A stretch of DNA of 64,000 bases from Pseudomonas putida. Lineage in GTDB: Bacteria; Pseudomonadota; Gammaproteobacteria; Pseudomonadales; Pseudomonadaceae. The position numbers and the translations under genes were made by a program. Under the pieces are notes generated by a model. The model was not told the origin of the DNA, searched no databases, and saw nothing but the letters and a program-made list of their open reading frames with translations. The stretch covers positions 1,550,001-1,614,000 of the forward strand of contig NZ_CP039371.1 in the NCBI RefSeq assembly GCF_005080685.1, given 5' to 3'. Positions 34,969 to 45,555 of the stretch are shown here, piece by piece (position 1 is the first letter of the stretch; each line of letters begins with the position of its first letter).

Positions 34969-35048
34969 CCGGCCCTTTCGCGGGTAAACCCGCTCCTACA
35001 GATGCGGTGGGCTTCCTGTAGGAGCGGGCTTGCCCGCGAAGAGGCCGG
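34969..35048. repeat. REP pair between convergent genes
   Basis: GGCCCTTTCGCGGGTAAACC plus CGCTCCTACAG faces CCTGTAGGAGCGGGCTTGCC plus CGCGAAGAGGCCGG. It lies between the convergent DMT transporter and fumC genes. Confidence 0.9.
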
Positions 35049-35065
35049 TATTGGCTACCTGGCGC

Positions 35066-36460
<1,395 letters not shown>

Positions 36461-36613
36461 GCTGCGCGCACTCCTTAAGTGTTCGAAATCGCAGTTTAGG
36501 CCCTGATTCGACAATGCGGTTCAATCGCATGTCGTGCCACTTGAGCACTTCGCCACCACGGCGCAGAATGCTCCTCTCTGAGGTACCCGCCTCCCTCTTC
36601 CGAAGGAAATGCA

Positions 36614-37138
36614 ATGACCCGTCTCCGTGTCCTCTGTGCTGCCGTCGCCCTGGTCTGTGCCAGCGGCCAGGTCCTCGCTGCCACCGCCAGCCACAACGCT
36701 GCCGCCGAGAAATTCCTGACCCTGGCCAATGCCGACAAGCTGGGTACCCCGGTGTACATGCAGGTCCAGCAGATGTTCGCCCAGCGTTTCGCCCAGACCA
36801 AGGCCCCTGCCTCCAAGCAGCCGGTGCTCGAGAGCTACCAGGCCAAGGCCAACGCCGCGCTGGACAACGCCATCGGCTGGAACAAGCTGAAGCCGAAAAT
36901 GGTCGACCTGTACACCCAGACCTTCACCGAGCAAGAGCTCAAGGACCTGGTCAAGTTCTACGAATCGCCGCTGGGCAAGAAAGTCCTGCGTGAAATGCCC
37001 AAGGTCACCCAGCAGTCGGCCCAGCTGACCCAGCAGAACCTGGAGCCAGCCGTGCCTGTGGTGAACAAGCTGCTCGAGGACATGACCAAGGAGCTCGACC
37101 CGAACGCTGGCAAGGCCGCCGCGCCAGCCAAGAAGTGA
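36614..37138 (+). CDS. DUF2059 domain-containing exported protein
   Basis: A 174-aa secreted protein with a signal peptide (MTRLRVLCAAVALVCASGQVLA) and a helical DUF2059 domain whose core motif FTEQELKDLVKFYESPLGKKVLREMPKV is clear (about residues 100-127). The C-terminus is Lys/Ala-rich (GKAAAPAKK). The family is common in Gram-negative periplasms and has no known activity. It is followed 10 bp later by the BolA-like gene and may be co-transcribed. Confidence 0.9.
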   Translation: MTRLRVLCAAVALVCASGQVLAATASHNAAAEKFLTLANADKLGTPVYMQVQQMFAQRFAQTKAPASKQPVLESYQAKANAALDNAIGWNKLKPKMVDLYTQTFTEQELKDLVKFYESPLGKKVLREMPKVTQQSAQLTQQNLEPAVPVVNKLLEDMTKELDPNAGKAAAPAKK

Positions 37139-37148
37139 GTGACACCCG

Positions 37149-37445
37149 ATGACCATGCAGCAACGCATCGAGCAGCAGTTGGTGGCGCTGGCGCCGCAAC
37201 ACCTTGAAGTGCTCAACGAAAGCCACATGCACAGCCGTGGCCAGGAGACCCACTACAAGGCGGTGATCGTCAGCGAGCAATTCGCCGGGCTCAACAGCGT
37301 CAAGCGCCACCAGAAGGTCTACGCCACCATGGGTGAGCTGATGGGTGAAATTCACGCCCTGGCCATCCATACCTATACCGCTGAAGAGTGGGCCAAGGTA
37401 GGCGGGGCACCGGCTTCGCCGGTGTGCGCCGGCGGCGGGCACTGA
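37149..37445 (+). CDS. BolA family protein
   Basis: Small BolA/IbaG-type protein (98 aa) with the class II KH-like fold; the family works with monothiol glutaredoxins in Fe-S cluster handling and can affect cell shape. Conserved HYKAVIVSEQFAGLNSVKRHQKVYATMGELM...IHALAIHTYTAEEW is present, including the invariant RH of the signature. The conserved His of MHSRG near residue 27 is also present. The Gly/Ala-rich tail after residue 84 is not conserved. A second ATG lies two codons downstream. Confidence 0.9.
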   Translation: MTMQQRIEQQLVALAPQHLEVLNESHMHSRGQETHYKAVIVSEQFAGLNSVKRHQKVYATMGELMGEIHALAIHTYTAEEWAKVGGAPASPVCAGGGH

Positions 37446-37461
37446 ATCCTTTCTGTCGTTC

Positions 37462-37470
37462 TGGTAGAAT
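37462..37470 (+). promoter_or_regulatory. possible extended -10 promoter for trhO
   Basis: TGGTAGAAT is a match to an extended -10 element (TGN before TAGAAT). If used, transcription would begin near 37477 and the REP pair at 37483-37586 would lie in the 5' leader of trhO. No good -35 is seen. Confidence 0.3.
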
Positions 37471-37482
37471 CCGCAACATCCG

Positions 37483-37586
37483 GGGGCCGCTTTGCGGCCC
37501 TTTCGCGACACAAGGCCGCTCCTACAGGCGATCGCATTTTCCTGTGGGAGCGGCCTTGTGTCGCGAAAGGGGCGCGCAGCGGCCCC
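37483..37586. repeat. REP pair, second sequence type
   Basis: GGGGCCGCTTTGCGGCCCTTT then CGACACAAGGCCGCTCCTACAGG faces CCTGTGGGAGCGGCCTTGTG then CGCGAAAGG and GCAGCGGCCCC. It lies between the BolA-like gene and trhO. Confidence 0.88.
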
Positions 37587-37647
37587 ATGCTTTCATGTCA
37601 AACCCGGTCCGCCCCTTACGAGGGCAACCACCTGGAGATATCGCTTC

Positions 37648-38580
37648 ATGTCACAACCGATCGTCGTCGCGGCGCTGTACAAGTTCGTCACCCTGCAAGA
37701 CTACGTCGAGCTGCGCGAGCCGCTGCTCAAGGCCATGCTCGACAATGGCGTCAAGGGCACCCTGCTGCTGGCCAACGAAGGCATCAACGGTACCGTGTCG
37801 GCCAGCCGCGAAGGCATCGACGCGCTGCTCGCCTGGCTGCGCAACGACCCGCGTCTGGTGGACGTCGATCACAAGGAATCGTACTGCGACGAACAGCCGT
37901 TCTACCGCACCAAGGTCAAGCTCAAGAAAGAGATCGTCACCCTCGGCGTGCCGGGCGTGGACCCCAACCAGCAGGTCGGCACCTACGTCGAGCCCAAGGA
38001 CTGGAACGCGCTGATCAGCGACCCGGAAGTGTTGTTGATCGACACCCGCAACGACTACGAAGTGGCCATCGGCACCTTCAAGGGCGCCGTCGACCCCAAG
38101 ACCGAGACCTTCCGCGAGTTTCCCGAGTACATCAAGGCCAACTTCGACCCGAGCAAGCACAAGAAGGTGGCGATGTTCTGCACCGGCGGCATCCGCTGCG
38201 AAAAGGCCTCGAGCTACATGCTCGGTGAGGGCTTCGAAGCGGTCTATCATCTTAAAGGTGGCATCCTCAAGTACTTCGAGGAAGTGCCCCAGGAAGAGAG
38301 CCTGTGGGATGGCGACTGCTTCGTCTTCGACAACCGCGTGACGGTGCGTCATGACCTCAGCGAGGGCGAATACGACCAGTGCCATGCCTGCCGTCACCCG
38401 ATCGACGCCGCCGACCGCGCGTCCGAGCACTACTCGCCAGGCGTGAGCTGCCCGCACTGCTGGGACACCTTGAGCGAGAAGACCCGACGCAGCGCCATCG
38501 ACCGGCAGAAGCAGATCGAGTTGGCCAAGGCCCGCAACCTGCCGCACCCGATTGGTTACAACTACAAAGCCGAGGCTTGA
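37648..38580 (+). CDS. trhO: tRNA uridine(34) hydroxylase, rhodanese-related (TrhO/YceA)
   Basis: Oxygen-dependent enzyme that hydroxylates tRNA wobble uridine 34 on the way to 5-carboxymethoxyuridine-type modifications. The 310-aa protein has an N-terminal acylphosphatase-like domain ([16 protein letters not shown], about 43-58), a rhodanese domain (about 125-225) with the active-site loop [11 protein letters not shown] (Cys near 179) and a C-terminal region with CHACRHPID...CPHC Cys pairs. The ATG follows TGGAGA. Former names: YceA, UPF0176. Confidence 0.95.
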   Translation: MSQPIVVAALYKFVTLQDYVELREPLLKAMLDNGVKGTLLLANEGINGTVSASREGIDALLAWLRNDPRLVDVDHKESYCDEQPFYRTKVKLKKEIVTLGVPGVDPNQQVGTYVEPKDWNALISDPEVLLIDTRNDYEVAIGTFKGAVDPKTETFREFPEYIKANFDPSKHKKVAMFCTGGIRCEKASSYMLGEGFEAVYHLKGGILKYFEEVPQEESLWDGDCFVFDNRVTVRHDLSEGEYDQCHACRHPIDAADRASEHYSPGVSCPHCWDTLSEKTRRSAIDRQKQIELAKARNLPHPIGYNYKAEA

Positions 38581-38583
38581 TGC

Positions 38584-39216
38584 ATGTCCACGCGCCTGAT
38601 CTATGTGATGGACCCGATGTGCTCCTGGTGCTGGGGTTTCGCGCCAGTGGCCGCGGCCCTGATCGGCCAGGCGCGTGACGCCGGCGTGGCCACCCACCTG
38701 GTGCCGGGTGGCCTGCGCAGTGGCGGCAGCGCCCTGGACGCATCCACCCGCAAGTACATCCTCGAACACTGGCAGGCGGTGGCCGAAGCCACTGGCCAGC
38801 CGTTCCGTTTCGACGGTGCCATGCCCGATGGCTTCGTCTACGACACCGAGCCTGCCTGCCGTGCGTTGGTCGCGGCGCGCTCGCTGGAGGCCGAGCGCGT
38901 GTGGCCGCTGCTGGCGCTGATCCAGCGCAGCTTCTATGAGCAAGGCCTGGACGTGACCACCGCCCCGCAGTTGGTCGACCTGGCCGAGCAAGCCGGTTTC
39001 GACCGCGCCGCCTTCGCCGAGGCCTTCGCCCGCGCCGACACCCGCGCTGCCACTGCAGCCGATTTCAGTTGGGTGCAGGACCTGGGCATCGCCGGTTTCC
39101 CGACCTTGCTGGCCGAGCGCAACGGCCAACTGGCCCTGCTGACCAACGGCTACCAGCCGCTGGAGCGCCTGCAACCGTTGCTCGGCCGCTGGCTGCAGCA
39201 GGCCGCCTGTGCTTGA
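38584..39216 (+). CDS. DsbA family protein (FrnE-like)
   Basis: Thioredoxin-fold oxidoreductase-like protein of 210 aa without a signal peptide, so cytoplasmic. The redox motif CSWCWGF (CxxC, residues 13-16) follows the first beta strand, and the cis-Pro loop IAGFPTLL is near residue 178. It begins 3 bp after trhO and overlaps the ABC transporter gene by 8 bp, so the three genes probably form one transcript. Substrate is unknown. Confidence 0.9.
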   Translation: MSTRLIYVMDPMCSWCWGFAPVAAALIGQARDAGVATHLVPGGLRSGGSALDASTRKYILEHWQAVAEATGQPFRFDGAMPDGFVYDTEPACRALVAARSLEAERVWPLLALIQRSFYEQGLDVTTAPQLVDLAEQAGFDRAAFAEAFARADTRAATAADFSWVQDLGIAGFPTLLAERNGQLALLTNGYQPLERLQPLLGRWLQQAACA

Positions 39217-41041
39217 TGTGCCAGGGTCGCCAGACCCTGTGCCGGGGAAACCCACTGCCGTGGCCGATCGATTGAGCTGGGCGCAGATCCGCCGCCTGGC
39301 ACTGCATCACAAGAAGCACCTGTGGACCGCCAACCTGGTGGCCGTGCTCGCCGCCTGCTGCAGCGTGCCGATTCCGTTGCTGTTGCCGCTGCTGGTCGAC
39401 GAAGTGCTGCTCGGCCATGGCGACGCCGCGCTCAAGTGGATGAACAACCTGCTGCCCAGCGGCTGGCAGGCGCCAGCCGGCTATATCGGCCTGATGCTCG
39501 TCCTCACCTTGTGCCTGCGCCTGGCTGCGCTGGCCTTCAACGTGGTGCAGGCCAAGCTGTTCGCCGGCCTTGCCAAGGACATCGTGTACCGCCTGCGCAT
39601 CCGCCTGATCGAGCGCCTCAAGCGTATTTCGCTCAAGGAGTACGAAAGCCTGGGCAGCGGCACCGTGACCACGCACCTGGTCACCGACCTGGATACCCTC
39701 GACAAGTTCGTCGGCGAAACCCTCAGCCGCTTCCTGGTGGCCATGCTCACCCTGACCGGCACGGCGGCGATCCTGATCTGGATGCACTGGAAGCTGGCCC
39801 TGCTGATCCTGCTGTTCAACCCGCTGGTGATCTACTTCACCGTGCAGTTGGGCAAGCGTGTGAAACACCTGAAAAAGCTCGAGAACGACAGCACCTCGCG
39901 CTTTACCCAGGCCCTGGCCGAAACCCTCGATGCGATCCAGGAGATCCGCGCCGGCAATCGCCAGGGGTATTTCCTCGGCCGCCTCGGCCTGCGCGCCCGT
40001 GAAGTGCGCGATTATGCCGTGGACTCGCAATGGAAGAGCGACGCGAGCGGGCGTGCCAGCGGTTTGTTGTTCCAGTTCGGCATCGACATCTTCCGTGCTG
40101 CAGCCATGCTTACCGTGCTGTTTTCCGACCTGTCCATTGGCCAGATGCTGGCAGTGTTCAGCTACCTGTGGTTCATGATCGGCCCGGTCGAGCAGTTGCT
40201 CAACCTGCAGTACGCCTACTACGCAGCCGGTGGCGCCCTGAGCCGCCTCAACGAGCTGCTGGCGCGGGCCGACGAGCCGCAGTACCCCGCCGCATGCGAC
40301 CCGTTCGCCGGGCGTTCCACGGTCGGCATCGAGGTCCGGGACCTGAGTTTCGCTTATGCCGAGGAACCTGTGCTCGAGCACCTCGACCTGGCGATTGCTG
40401 CCGGCGAGAAGGTGGCGATCGTCGGTGCCAGCGGCGGCGGCAAAAGCACCCTGGTGCAATTGCTGCTGGGCCTGTACAGCGCCCAGGCGGGGACCATCCG
40501 CTTCGGCGGCGCCAGCCTGCAGGAGATTGGTCTGGAAACCCTGCGCGAGAACGTGGCGGTGGTGTTGCAGCATCCATCGCTATTCAACGACACGGTGCGT
40601 GCCAACCTGACCATGGGCCGCGACAGCAGTGACGAAGCCTGCTGGGAAGCGCTGCGCATCGCCCAGCTCGACAGCACCATCGCCGCCTTGCCCCAGGGCC
40701 TGGACAGCGTGGTCGGCCGCTCCGGCGTACGCCTGTCTGGCGGCCAGCGGCAACGCCTGGCCATCGCTCGCATGGTACTGGCCGAGCCCAAGGTGGTGAT
40801 CCTCGACGAAGCCACCTCGGCGCTCGATGCGGCCACCGAGTACAACCTTCATCAGGCCCTGGCGCGTTTTCTCAGCGGGCGCACCACGCTGATCATCGCC
40901 CACCGCCTCTCGGCGGTGAAACAGGCCGACCGGGTGCTGGTGTTCGATGGCGGACGCGTGGCCGAGGATGGCGGGCACCAGCAGCTGATCGCCGAGGGCG
41001 GGCTGTATGCCAAGTTGTACGGGCATTTGCAGCAGAGTTGA
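39209..41041 (+). CDS. ABC transporter, fused permease and ATP-binding protein
   Basis: Exporter half-transporter of 610 aa with an N-terminal six-helix membrane domain (about 30-315) and a C-terminal nucleotide-binding domain: Walker A VGASGGGKST (about 405), signature LSGGQRQRLAIAR (about 510), Walker B VVILDEATSALD (about 530) and switch His in IIAHRLS. It would act as a homodimer. The start is taken as GTG 39209 overlapping the DsbA-like gene; a GTG at 39261 (VADRLSWAQ) is an alternative and would lose only a Pro-rich leader. Substrate unknown. Confidence 0.88.
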   Translation: MLDVPGSPDPVPGKPTAVADRLSWAQIRRLALHHKKHLWTANLVAVLAACCSVPIPLLLPLLVDEVLLGHGDAALKWMNNLLPSGWQAPAGYIGLMLVLTLCLRLAALAFNVVQAKLFAGLAKDIVYRLRIRLIERLKRISLKEYESLGSGTVTTHLVTDLDTLDKFVGETLSRFLVAMLTLTGTAAILIWMHWKLALLILLFNPLVIYFTVQLGKRVKHLKKLENDSTSRFTQALAETLDAIQEIRAGNRQGYFLGRLGLRAREVRDYAVDSQWKSDASGRASGLLFQFGIDIFRAAAMLTVLFSDLSIGQMLAVFSYLWFMIGPVEQLLNLQYAYYAAGGALSRLNELLARADEPQYPAACDPFAGRSTVGIEVRDLSFAYAEEPVLEHLDLAIAAGEKVAIVGASGGGKSTLVQLLLGLYSAQAGTIRFGGASLQEIGLETLRENVAVVLQHPSLFNDTVRANLTMGRDSSDEACWEALRIAQLDSTIAALPQGLDSVVGRSGVRLSGGQRQRLAIARMVLAEPKVVILDEATSALDAATEYNLHQALARFLSGRTTLIIAHRLSAVKQADRVLVFDGGRVAEDGGHQQLIAEGGLYAKLYGHLQQS

Positions 41042-41187
41042 ACCTTGCAGCGCCCGATCTACCGGGTGCTGCACGCCGTTTGGCGTACATTTATTCCAAA
41101 CAAATTCCCACCGCATAGATAGCAAATCGCCTACGCTTTGCTTGTCTGGGTCGATCCGTGCCTTATCTACTCTGCGACAGGGAATAC

Positions 41188-43644
41188 ATGAAGGGAAATC
41201 GGACTTTCGAAGCGCCAAGGCTGCTAGGCATCATCTGGCCTTTTGTCGCCGTTGTGGTTTTCCAGGTGCTGCTGGGCAGCATCAGCCTCTATGCATTATC
41301 GGCCGTGCGCGCCTATGTCGCCGGCGAAAGCCTTTGGTCCAAGGCCCAGAAAGACGCCATCTACTACCTGAGCCTGTACGCCGACAGTCGCGATGAGCGC
41401 ACCTACCAGCGCTACCGCCAGGCCATCAGCGTGCCCCAGGGCGACCGCGAGATGCGGGTGGTGCTGGAGCAATCCAGCCCCGACCTCGAGGCTGCCCGCC
41501 AGGCTGTGCTGCAAGGGGGCAACCACCCCGACGACGTCGAGCGTATCATCTGGTTCTACCGGCACTTTCGCCAGGTCAGTTACGTGCAGACGGCGATCCA
41601 GTACTGGGAAATCGGCGACAGCTACCTGCGCCAACTCGATGTGCTCGCCAGCGAGATGCGCGAGCAGATCGCCGCCGGCCCGGTCGATGCCGCGCGAGTG
41701 GCGGCGTGGAAGGCCCGCATCGTCGCCATCGATGATGGCGTCACCCCGGCCTCGAAAGCCTTCAGCGCTGCCTTGAGCGAGGGCTCGCGCCTGCTGTTGC
41801 GCCTGCTGTTGATCACCAACCTGCTGACCGCGTCGTTCCTGATCGCCATCGCCTGGCGCCGTTCGAGCAAGCTGCTGGCCCAGCGCCAGGCCTTCGCCAG
41901 TGCCCTGCGGGAGGAGAAGGAGCGGGCGCAGATCACCTTGCAGGCCATCGGCGATGCGGTGATCACCACCGATGTGCACGGCTACATCGGCTACATGAAC
42001 CCTGCCGCCGAGCAACTGACCCACTGGCACGCCGCGCAGGCCCAGGGCCTGCCCCTGGCGGCGCTGTTCAGTCTGGTCGACGAGCAGGCCCACGACAGCA
42101 GTGCCAGCCTGGTGGAGCAGGTGCTCAGCGGCAGCCTTCAGGGCGGCCCCGAGCACGCCCGGTTGATCCAGCGCCTGGATGGCAGCACGGTATCGGTCAA
42201 CCTGGTCGGCTCGCCCATCGTCAATCAGGGCCAGGTAGCCAGCATCGTGCTGGTGCTGCACGACATGACTCAGGAGCGGCAGTACATCGCCAACCTGTCG
42301 TGGCAGGCCACCCACGACGCCCTGACCGGCCTGGCCAACCGTCGCGAGTTCGAGTACCGCCTGGAACAGGCGCTCAACGCCCTGGCGCGCCAGACCGGGC
42401 GGCATTCGCTGATGTTCCTCGACCTCGACCAGTTCAAGCTGGTCAACGACACCTGCGGGCATGCCGCTGGCGACGAGCTGTTGCGGCATATCTGCGCCGT
42501 GCTGCAATCGGGGCTGCGCGAAAGCGACACGCTGGCACGCCTGGGGGGCGACGAGTTCGGCGTGCTGGTGGAAAACTGCCCGCCGGAACAGGCCGAGCGC
42601 ATCGCCGAGCAATTGCGCCAAACCGTGCAAAGCCTGCACTTCGTCTGGAAGGGGCGGCCCTTCGTGACTACCGTGAGCATTGGCCTGGTGCACCTCGCGC
42701 AGTTGCCTGGCACCCTCGAAGGCTCGCTGCGCGCCGCCGACATGGCGTGCTACCTGGCCAAGGAGAAGGGCCGAAACCGGGTGCAGGTGTATCACGACGA
42801 CGACAGCGAGTTGTCGACCCGCTTTGGCGAAATGGCCTGGATCCAGCGCCTGCACGTCGCCCTGGAGGAAAACCGCTTCTGCCTGTATGCCCAGGAGATC
42901 GCTGCGCTCAGGCCGCACGAGGGGCCGGGGCATATCGAGATACTGTTGCGCCTGCAGGATGAAAATGGCCGGACCATCCTCCCTGGCAGCTTCATTCCCG
43001 CCGCCGAGCGCTTCGGCCTGATGACCGCCATCGACCGCTGGGTGGTGCGCAATGTCTTCCAGGTAATCCGCGAATGCCTGGACCAGGGGCGCGAGGGGCC
43101 ACTGTCGATGTGCGCGATCAACCTCTCGGGCGCGAGCATCGGCGACGACATGTTCCTCGAATACCTGCAGCGTCTGTTCGTCGAATACGCCATCCCGCCG
43201 CGGATGATCTGCTTCGAGATCACCGAAACCAGCGCCATCGCCAACCTTGGCAGCGCGATCCGCTTCATCAACGAATTGAAGGGGCTGGGGTGCAAGTTCT
43301 CCCTCGACGACTTCTGTGCCGGAATGTCGTCATTTGCCTATTTGAAACATTTGCCGGTGGACTTCTTGAAGGTCGACGGAAGTTTCGTCAAAGATATGCT
43401 CGACGATCCGGTCAACCGGGCTATGGTCGAAGTAATCAACCATATCGGTCATGTGATGGGTAAGCGGACCATCGCCGAGTTCGTCGAGACTCCGCTGATA
43501 GAACAGGCCTTACAGGAAATTGGCGTGGATTACGCCCAAGGCTATCTGATCGAGCGTCCCCAGGTATTCACCACCGACAGTCTACAGCGTCAACGGATTG
43601 CGACACGGCCGCTGCTTCACCGGGCGCCGGGTACCTTCCGGTAA
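41188..43644 (+). CDS. GGDEF-EAL cyclic-di-GMP protein with PAS sensor
   Basis: Inner-membrane c-di-GMP enzyme of 818 aa: membrane helix (about 14-36), periplasmic sensory region (about 37-200), second helix (about 203-225), PAS domain (about 245-365), GGDEF domain (about 375-540) with an intact GGDEF motif at residues 453-457, and EAL domain (about 555-800). The EAL motif reads EIL with Glu584 kept, and further catalytic residues are seen in INLSGASIGD, EITETSA, LDDFCAGMSSF and FLKVDGSF. Both diguanylate cyclase and phosphodiesterase activity are possible. Start ATG 41188 follows ACAGGGA. The TenA-like gene follows after 36 bp. Confidence 0.9.
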   Translation: MKGNRTFEAPRLLGIIWPFVAVVVFQVLLGSISLYALSAVRAYVAGESLWSKAQKDAIYYLSLYADSRDERTYQRYRQAISVPQGDREMRVVLEQSSPDLEAARQAVLQGGNHPDDVERIIWFYRHFRQVSYVQTAIQYWEIGDSYLRQLDVLASEMREQIAAGPVDAARVAAWKARIVAIDDGVTPASKAFSAALSEGSRLLLRLLLITNLLTASFLIAIAWRRSSKLLAQRQAFASALREEKERAQITLQAIGDAVITTDVHGYIGYMNPAAEQLTHWHAAQAQGLPLAALFSLVDEQAHDSSASLVEQVLSGSLQGGPEHARLIQRLDGSTVSVNLVGSPIVNQGQVASIVLVLHDMTQERQYIANLSWQATHDALTGLANRREFEYRLEQALNALARQTGRHSLMFLDLDQFKLVNDTCGHAAGDELLRHICAVLQSGLRESDTLARLGGDEFGVLVENCPPEQAERIAEQLRQTVQSLHFVWKGRPFVTTVSIGLVHLAQLPGTLEGSLRAADMACYLAKEKGRNRVQVYHDDDSELSTRFGEMAWIQRLHVALEENRFCLYAQEIAALRPHEGPGHIEILLRLQDENGRTILPGSFIPAAERFGLMTAIDRWVVRNVFQVIRECLDQGREGPLSMCAINLSGASIGDDMFLEYLQRLFVEYAIPPRMICFEITETSAIANLGSAIRFINELKGLGCKFSLDDFCAGMSSFAYLKHLPVDFLKVDGSFVKDMLDDPVNRAMVEVINHIGHVMGKRTIAEFVETPLIEQALQEIGVDYAQGYLIERPQVFTTDSLQRQRIATRPLLHRAPGTFR

Positions 43645-43680
43645 CGTGCCCGTTGGATCACATGGATCAAGGAGCTGAAA

Positions 43681-44466
43681 GTGATTGACGCATTCGTACG
43701 TATCGGACCGTTGATGGATCCGGCCAGTTACCCGCAATGGGCGCAACAACTGATCGAAGAGTGCCGCGAGAGCAAGCGACGGGTGGTGGAGCACGCGTTC
43801 TACCAACGCCTGCGCGATGGCCAGCTCAAGCAGGCGACCATACGCCAGTACCTGATCGGCGGTTGGCCGGTGGTGGAGCAGTTTTCCCTGTACATGGCCC
43901 ACAACCTGACCAAGACCCGTTATGCCCGCCACCCGGGCGAGGATATGGCGCGGCGTTGGCTGATGCGCAACATCCGTGTCGAGCTCAATCATGCCGATTA
44001 TTGGCTGCACTGGTGCCAGGCCCATGGCGTGAGCCTGCATGACCTGCAGGCACAGGAGGTGCCACCGGAGCTCAATGGGCTCAACGATTGGTGTTGGCGG
44101 GTGTGCAGCACCGAGTCGCTGGCGATTGCCATGGCGGCCACCAACTATGCGATCGAAGGGGCGACGGGGGAGTGGTCGGCGGTGGTCTGCGCGTCCGACA
44201 CCTATGCCCAGGGCTTCCCCGAGGAGACTCGCAAGCGCGCCATGAAGTGGCTGCGCCTGCATGCCCAGTATGACGATGCGCATCCGTGGGAGGCGCTGGA
44301 GATCATCTGCACGCTGGCGGGCGAGAACCCCACCCAGGGCCTGCGTGACGAGCTGCGCAAGGCGGTGTGCAAAAGCTATGACTGCATGTACCTGTTCCTG
44401 GAGCGGTGCATGCAGATCGAAGGGCGTCAAGTGGGCCGGGCGCGGCCGGCGTTGGCGGCGGGCTGA
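43681..44466 (+). CDS. TenA/PqqC-like (heme-oxygenase fold) protein
   Basis: A 261-aa helical protein of the TenA/iron-containing redox enzyme superfamily. Candidate metal or active-site residues sit in the expected pattern: PVVEQFSLYM (about residue 61), RVELNHADYWLHW (about 100-112) and HAQYDDAHPWEALEI (about 190-204). Such proteins include thiaminases, PqqC and di-iron oxidases; the His/Glu/Asp pattern leans to the HDO-type di-iron enzymes but I cannot assign a reaction. The GTG start follows AAGGAG and sits 36 bp after the GGDEF-EAL gene, so the two may be co-expressed. Confidence 0.8.
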   Translation: MIDAFVRIGPLMDPASYPQWAQQLIEECRESKRRVVEHAFYQRLRDGQLKQATIRQYLIGGWPVVEQFSLYMAHNLTKTRYARHPGEDMARRWLMRNIRVELNHADYWLHWCQAHGVSLHDLQAQEVPPELNGLNDWCWRVCSTESLAIAMAATNYAIEGATGEWSAVVCASDTYAQGFPEETRKRAMKWLRLHAQYDDAHPWEALEIICTLAGENPTQGLRDELRKAVCKSYDCMYLFLERCMQIEGRQVGRARPALAAG

Positions 44467-44495
44467 GGTTTGCAGGTCCGGGCTGCTGTGAAGAC

Positions 44496-44631
44496 CCTGT
44501 AGGAGCGGGTTTACCCGCGAACATGACACCGCGGTGCATGGCACCGGCCCTGCCGGTGTTCGCGGGTGAACCCGCTCCTACAGGTACGGTGCCGACCTTC
44601 TGTGCAAGCGGGCTTGCCCGCGAAGAGGCCC
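44496..44631. repeat. REP cluster (three units)
   Basis: Three REP cores are seen: CCTGTAGGAGCGGGTTTACC (44496 on), CGCGGGTGAACCCGCTCCTA (44561 on) and TGCAAGCGGGCTTGCCCGCG (about 44602 on). The first two are inverted around a 35-bp spacer that itself holds GCACCGGCCCTGCCGGTG, a small palindrome. Located between convergent TenA-like and yciK genes. Confidence 0.88.
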
Positions 44632-44649
44632 GTACAAGCATCGCCAATT

Positions 44650-45390
44650 CTACTGGGCGTTGAACGCCTGCCCATTCACCCCGGTGCTGTCCGGCCCCAT
44701 CAGGTACAGGTAGACCGGCATGATCTCTTCAGGCAGCGGGTTGTTCTGCGGGTTCTCGCTCGGGTAGGCCTGCGCCCGCATCGCCGTGCGCGTGGCGCCG
44801 GGATTGATGCTGTTGGAGCGCACCGGTGACACCCCTTCGAGCTCGTCGGCCAGGGTCTGCATCAAGCCTTCGGTGGCGAACTTGGACACCCCGTACGCAC
44901 CCCAGTAGGCGCGCCCCTTGCGCCCGACGCTGCTGGAGGTGAACACCACCGAGGCGTCCTCCGACAGCTTGAGCAGCGGCAGCAAGGTGCTGGTGAGCAT
45001 GAACGTGGCATCGACGTTGATGTGCATCACGCGCATGAAGTTGTCGCCCGAGAGCTGCTCCAGCGGCGTGCGCGGGCCGATGATCGAGGCGTTGTTGAGC
45101 AGGCCGTCGAGGCGGCCGAACTGTTCCTCGATCATCACTGCCAGTTCGTCGTACTGGTGTGGCAGGGCGGTTTCCAGGTTGAACGGAATCACCACGGGCT
45201 GCGGATGGCCGGCTGCCTCGATCTGGTCGTAGACCTCGTTGAGGTTGGCTTCGGTCTTGCCCAGCAGCAGCACGGTGGCGCCCAGCGCGGCATAGGCCCT
45301 GGCGGCCGCAGCGCCGATGCCACGGCCGGCACCGGTGACCAGGATGACCCGGCCCTTGAGCAGGTCGGGGCGGGCGGTGTAGTCGTACAT
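44650..45390 (-). CDS. yciK: YciK family SDR oxidoreductase
   Basis: Short-chain dehydrogenase of 246 aa in the YciK family; physiological substrate unknown. NAD(P) motif TGAGRGIGAAAA (about 20-31), NNAS (about 97-100), catalytic Ser in VFTSSSVGRKG (about 150) and YGVSK (Tyr/Lys, about 163-167) are present. It lies downstream of ubiG and mupP on the minus strand, separated by a REP pair; this neighbourhood is conserved in Pseudomonas. Confidence 0.92.
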   Translation of the reverse strand: MYDYTARPDLLKGRVILVTGAGRGIGAAAARAYAALGATVLLLGKTEANLNEVYDQIEAAGHPQPVVIPFNLETALPHQYDELAVMIEEQFGRLDGLLNNASIIGPRTPLEQLSGDNFMRVMHINVDATFMLTSTLLPLLKLSEDASVVFTSSSVGRKGRAYWGAYGVSKFATEGLMQTLADELEGVSPVRSNSINPGATRTAMRAQAYPSENPQNNPLPEEIMPVYLYLMGPDSTGVNGQAFNAQ

Positions 45391-45428
45391 CAGATTGTCC
45401 CTTGTTCAATGGGGGAAGGTGCCGAGCC

Positions 45429-45518
45429 TTGTGGGAGCGGGCTTGCCCCGCGAAGCCGACACCGCGGTGGATGGCACGGGCTTCGCCCGTGTTCGCGGGA
45501 CAAGCCCGCTCCCACAGG
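45429..45518. repeat. REP pair (inverted)
   Basis: TTGTGGGAGCGGGCTTGCCC plus CGCGAAG faces CGCGGGACAAGCCCGCTCCC plus ACAGG, with a spacer containing CACGGGCTTCGCCCGTG, a small hairpin. It lies between mupP and yciK, mirroring the arrangement at 44496-44584. Confidence 0.88.
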
Positions 45519-45555
45519 GCTATGACGCACGCCGATTCCTAGACCAGATATCGTC

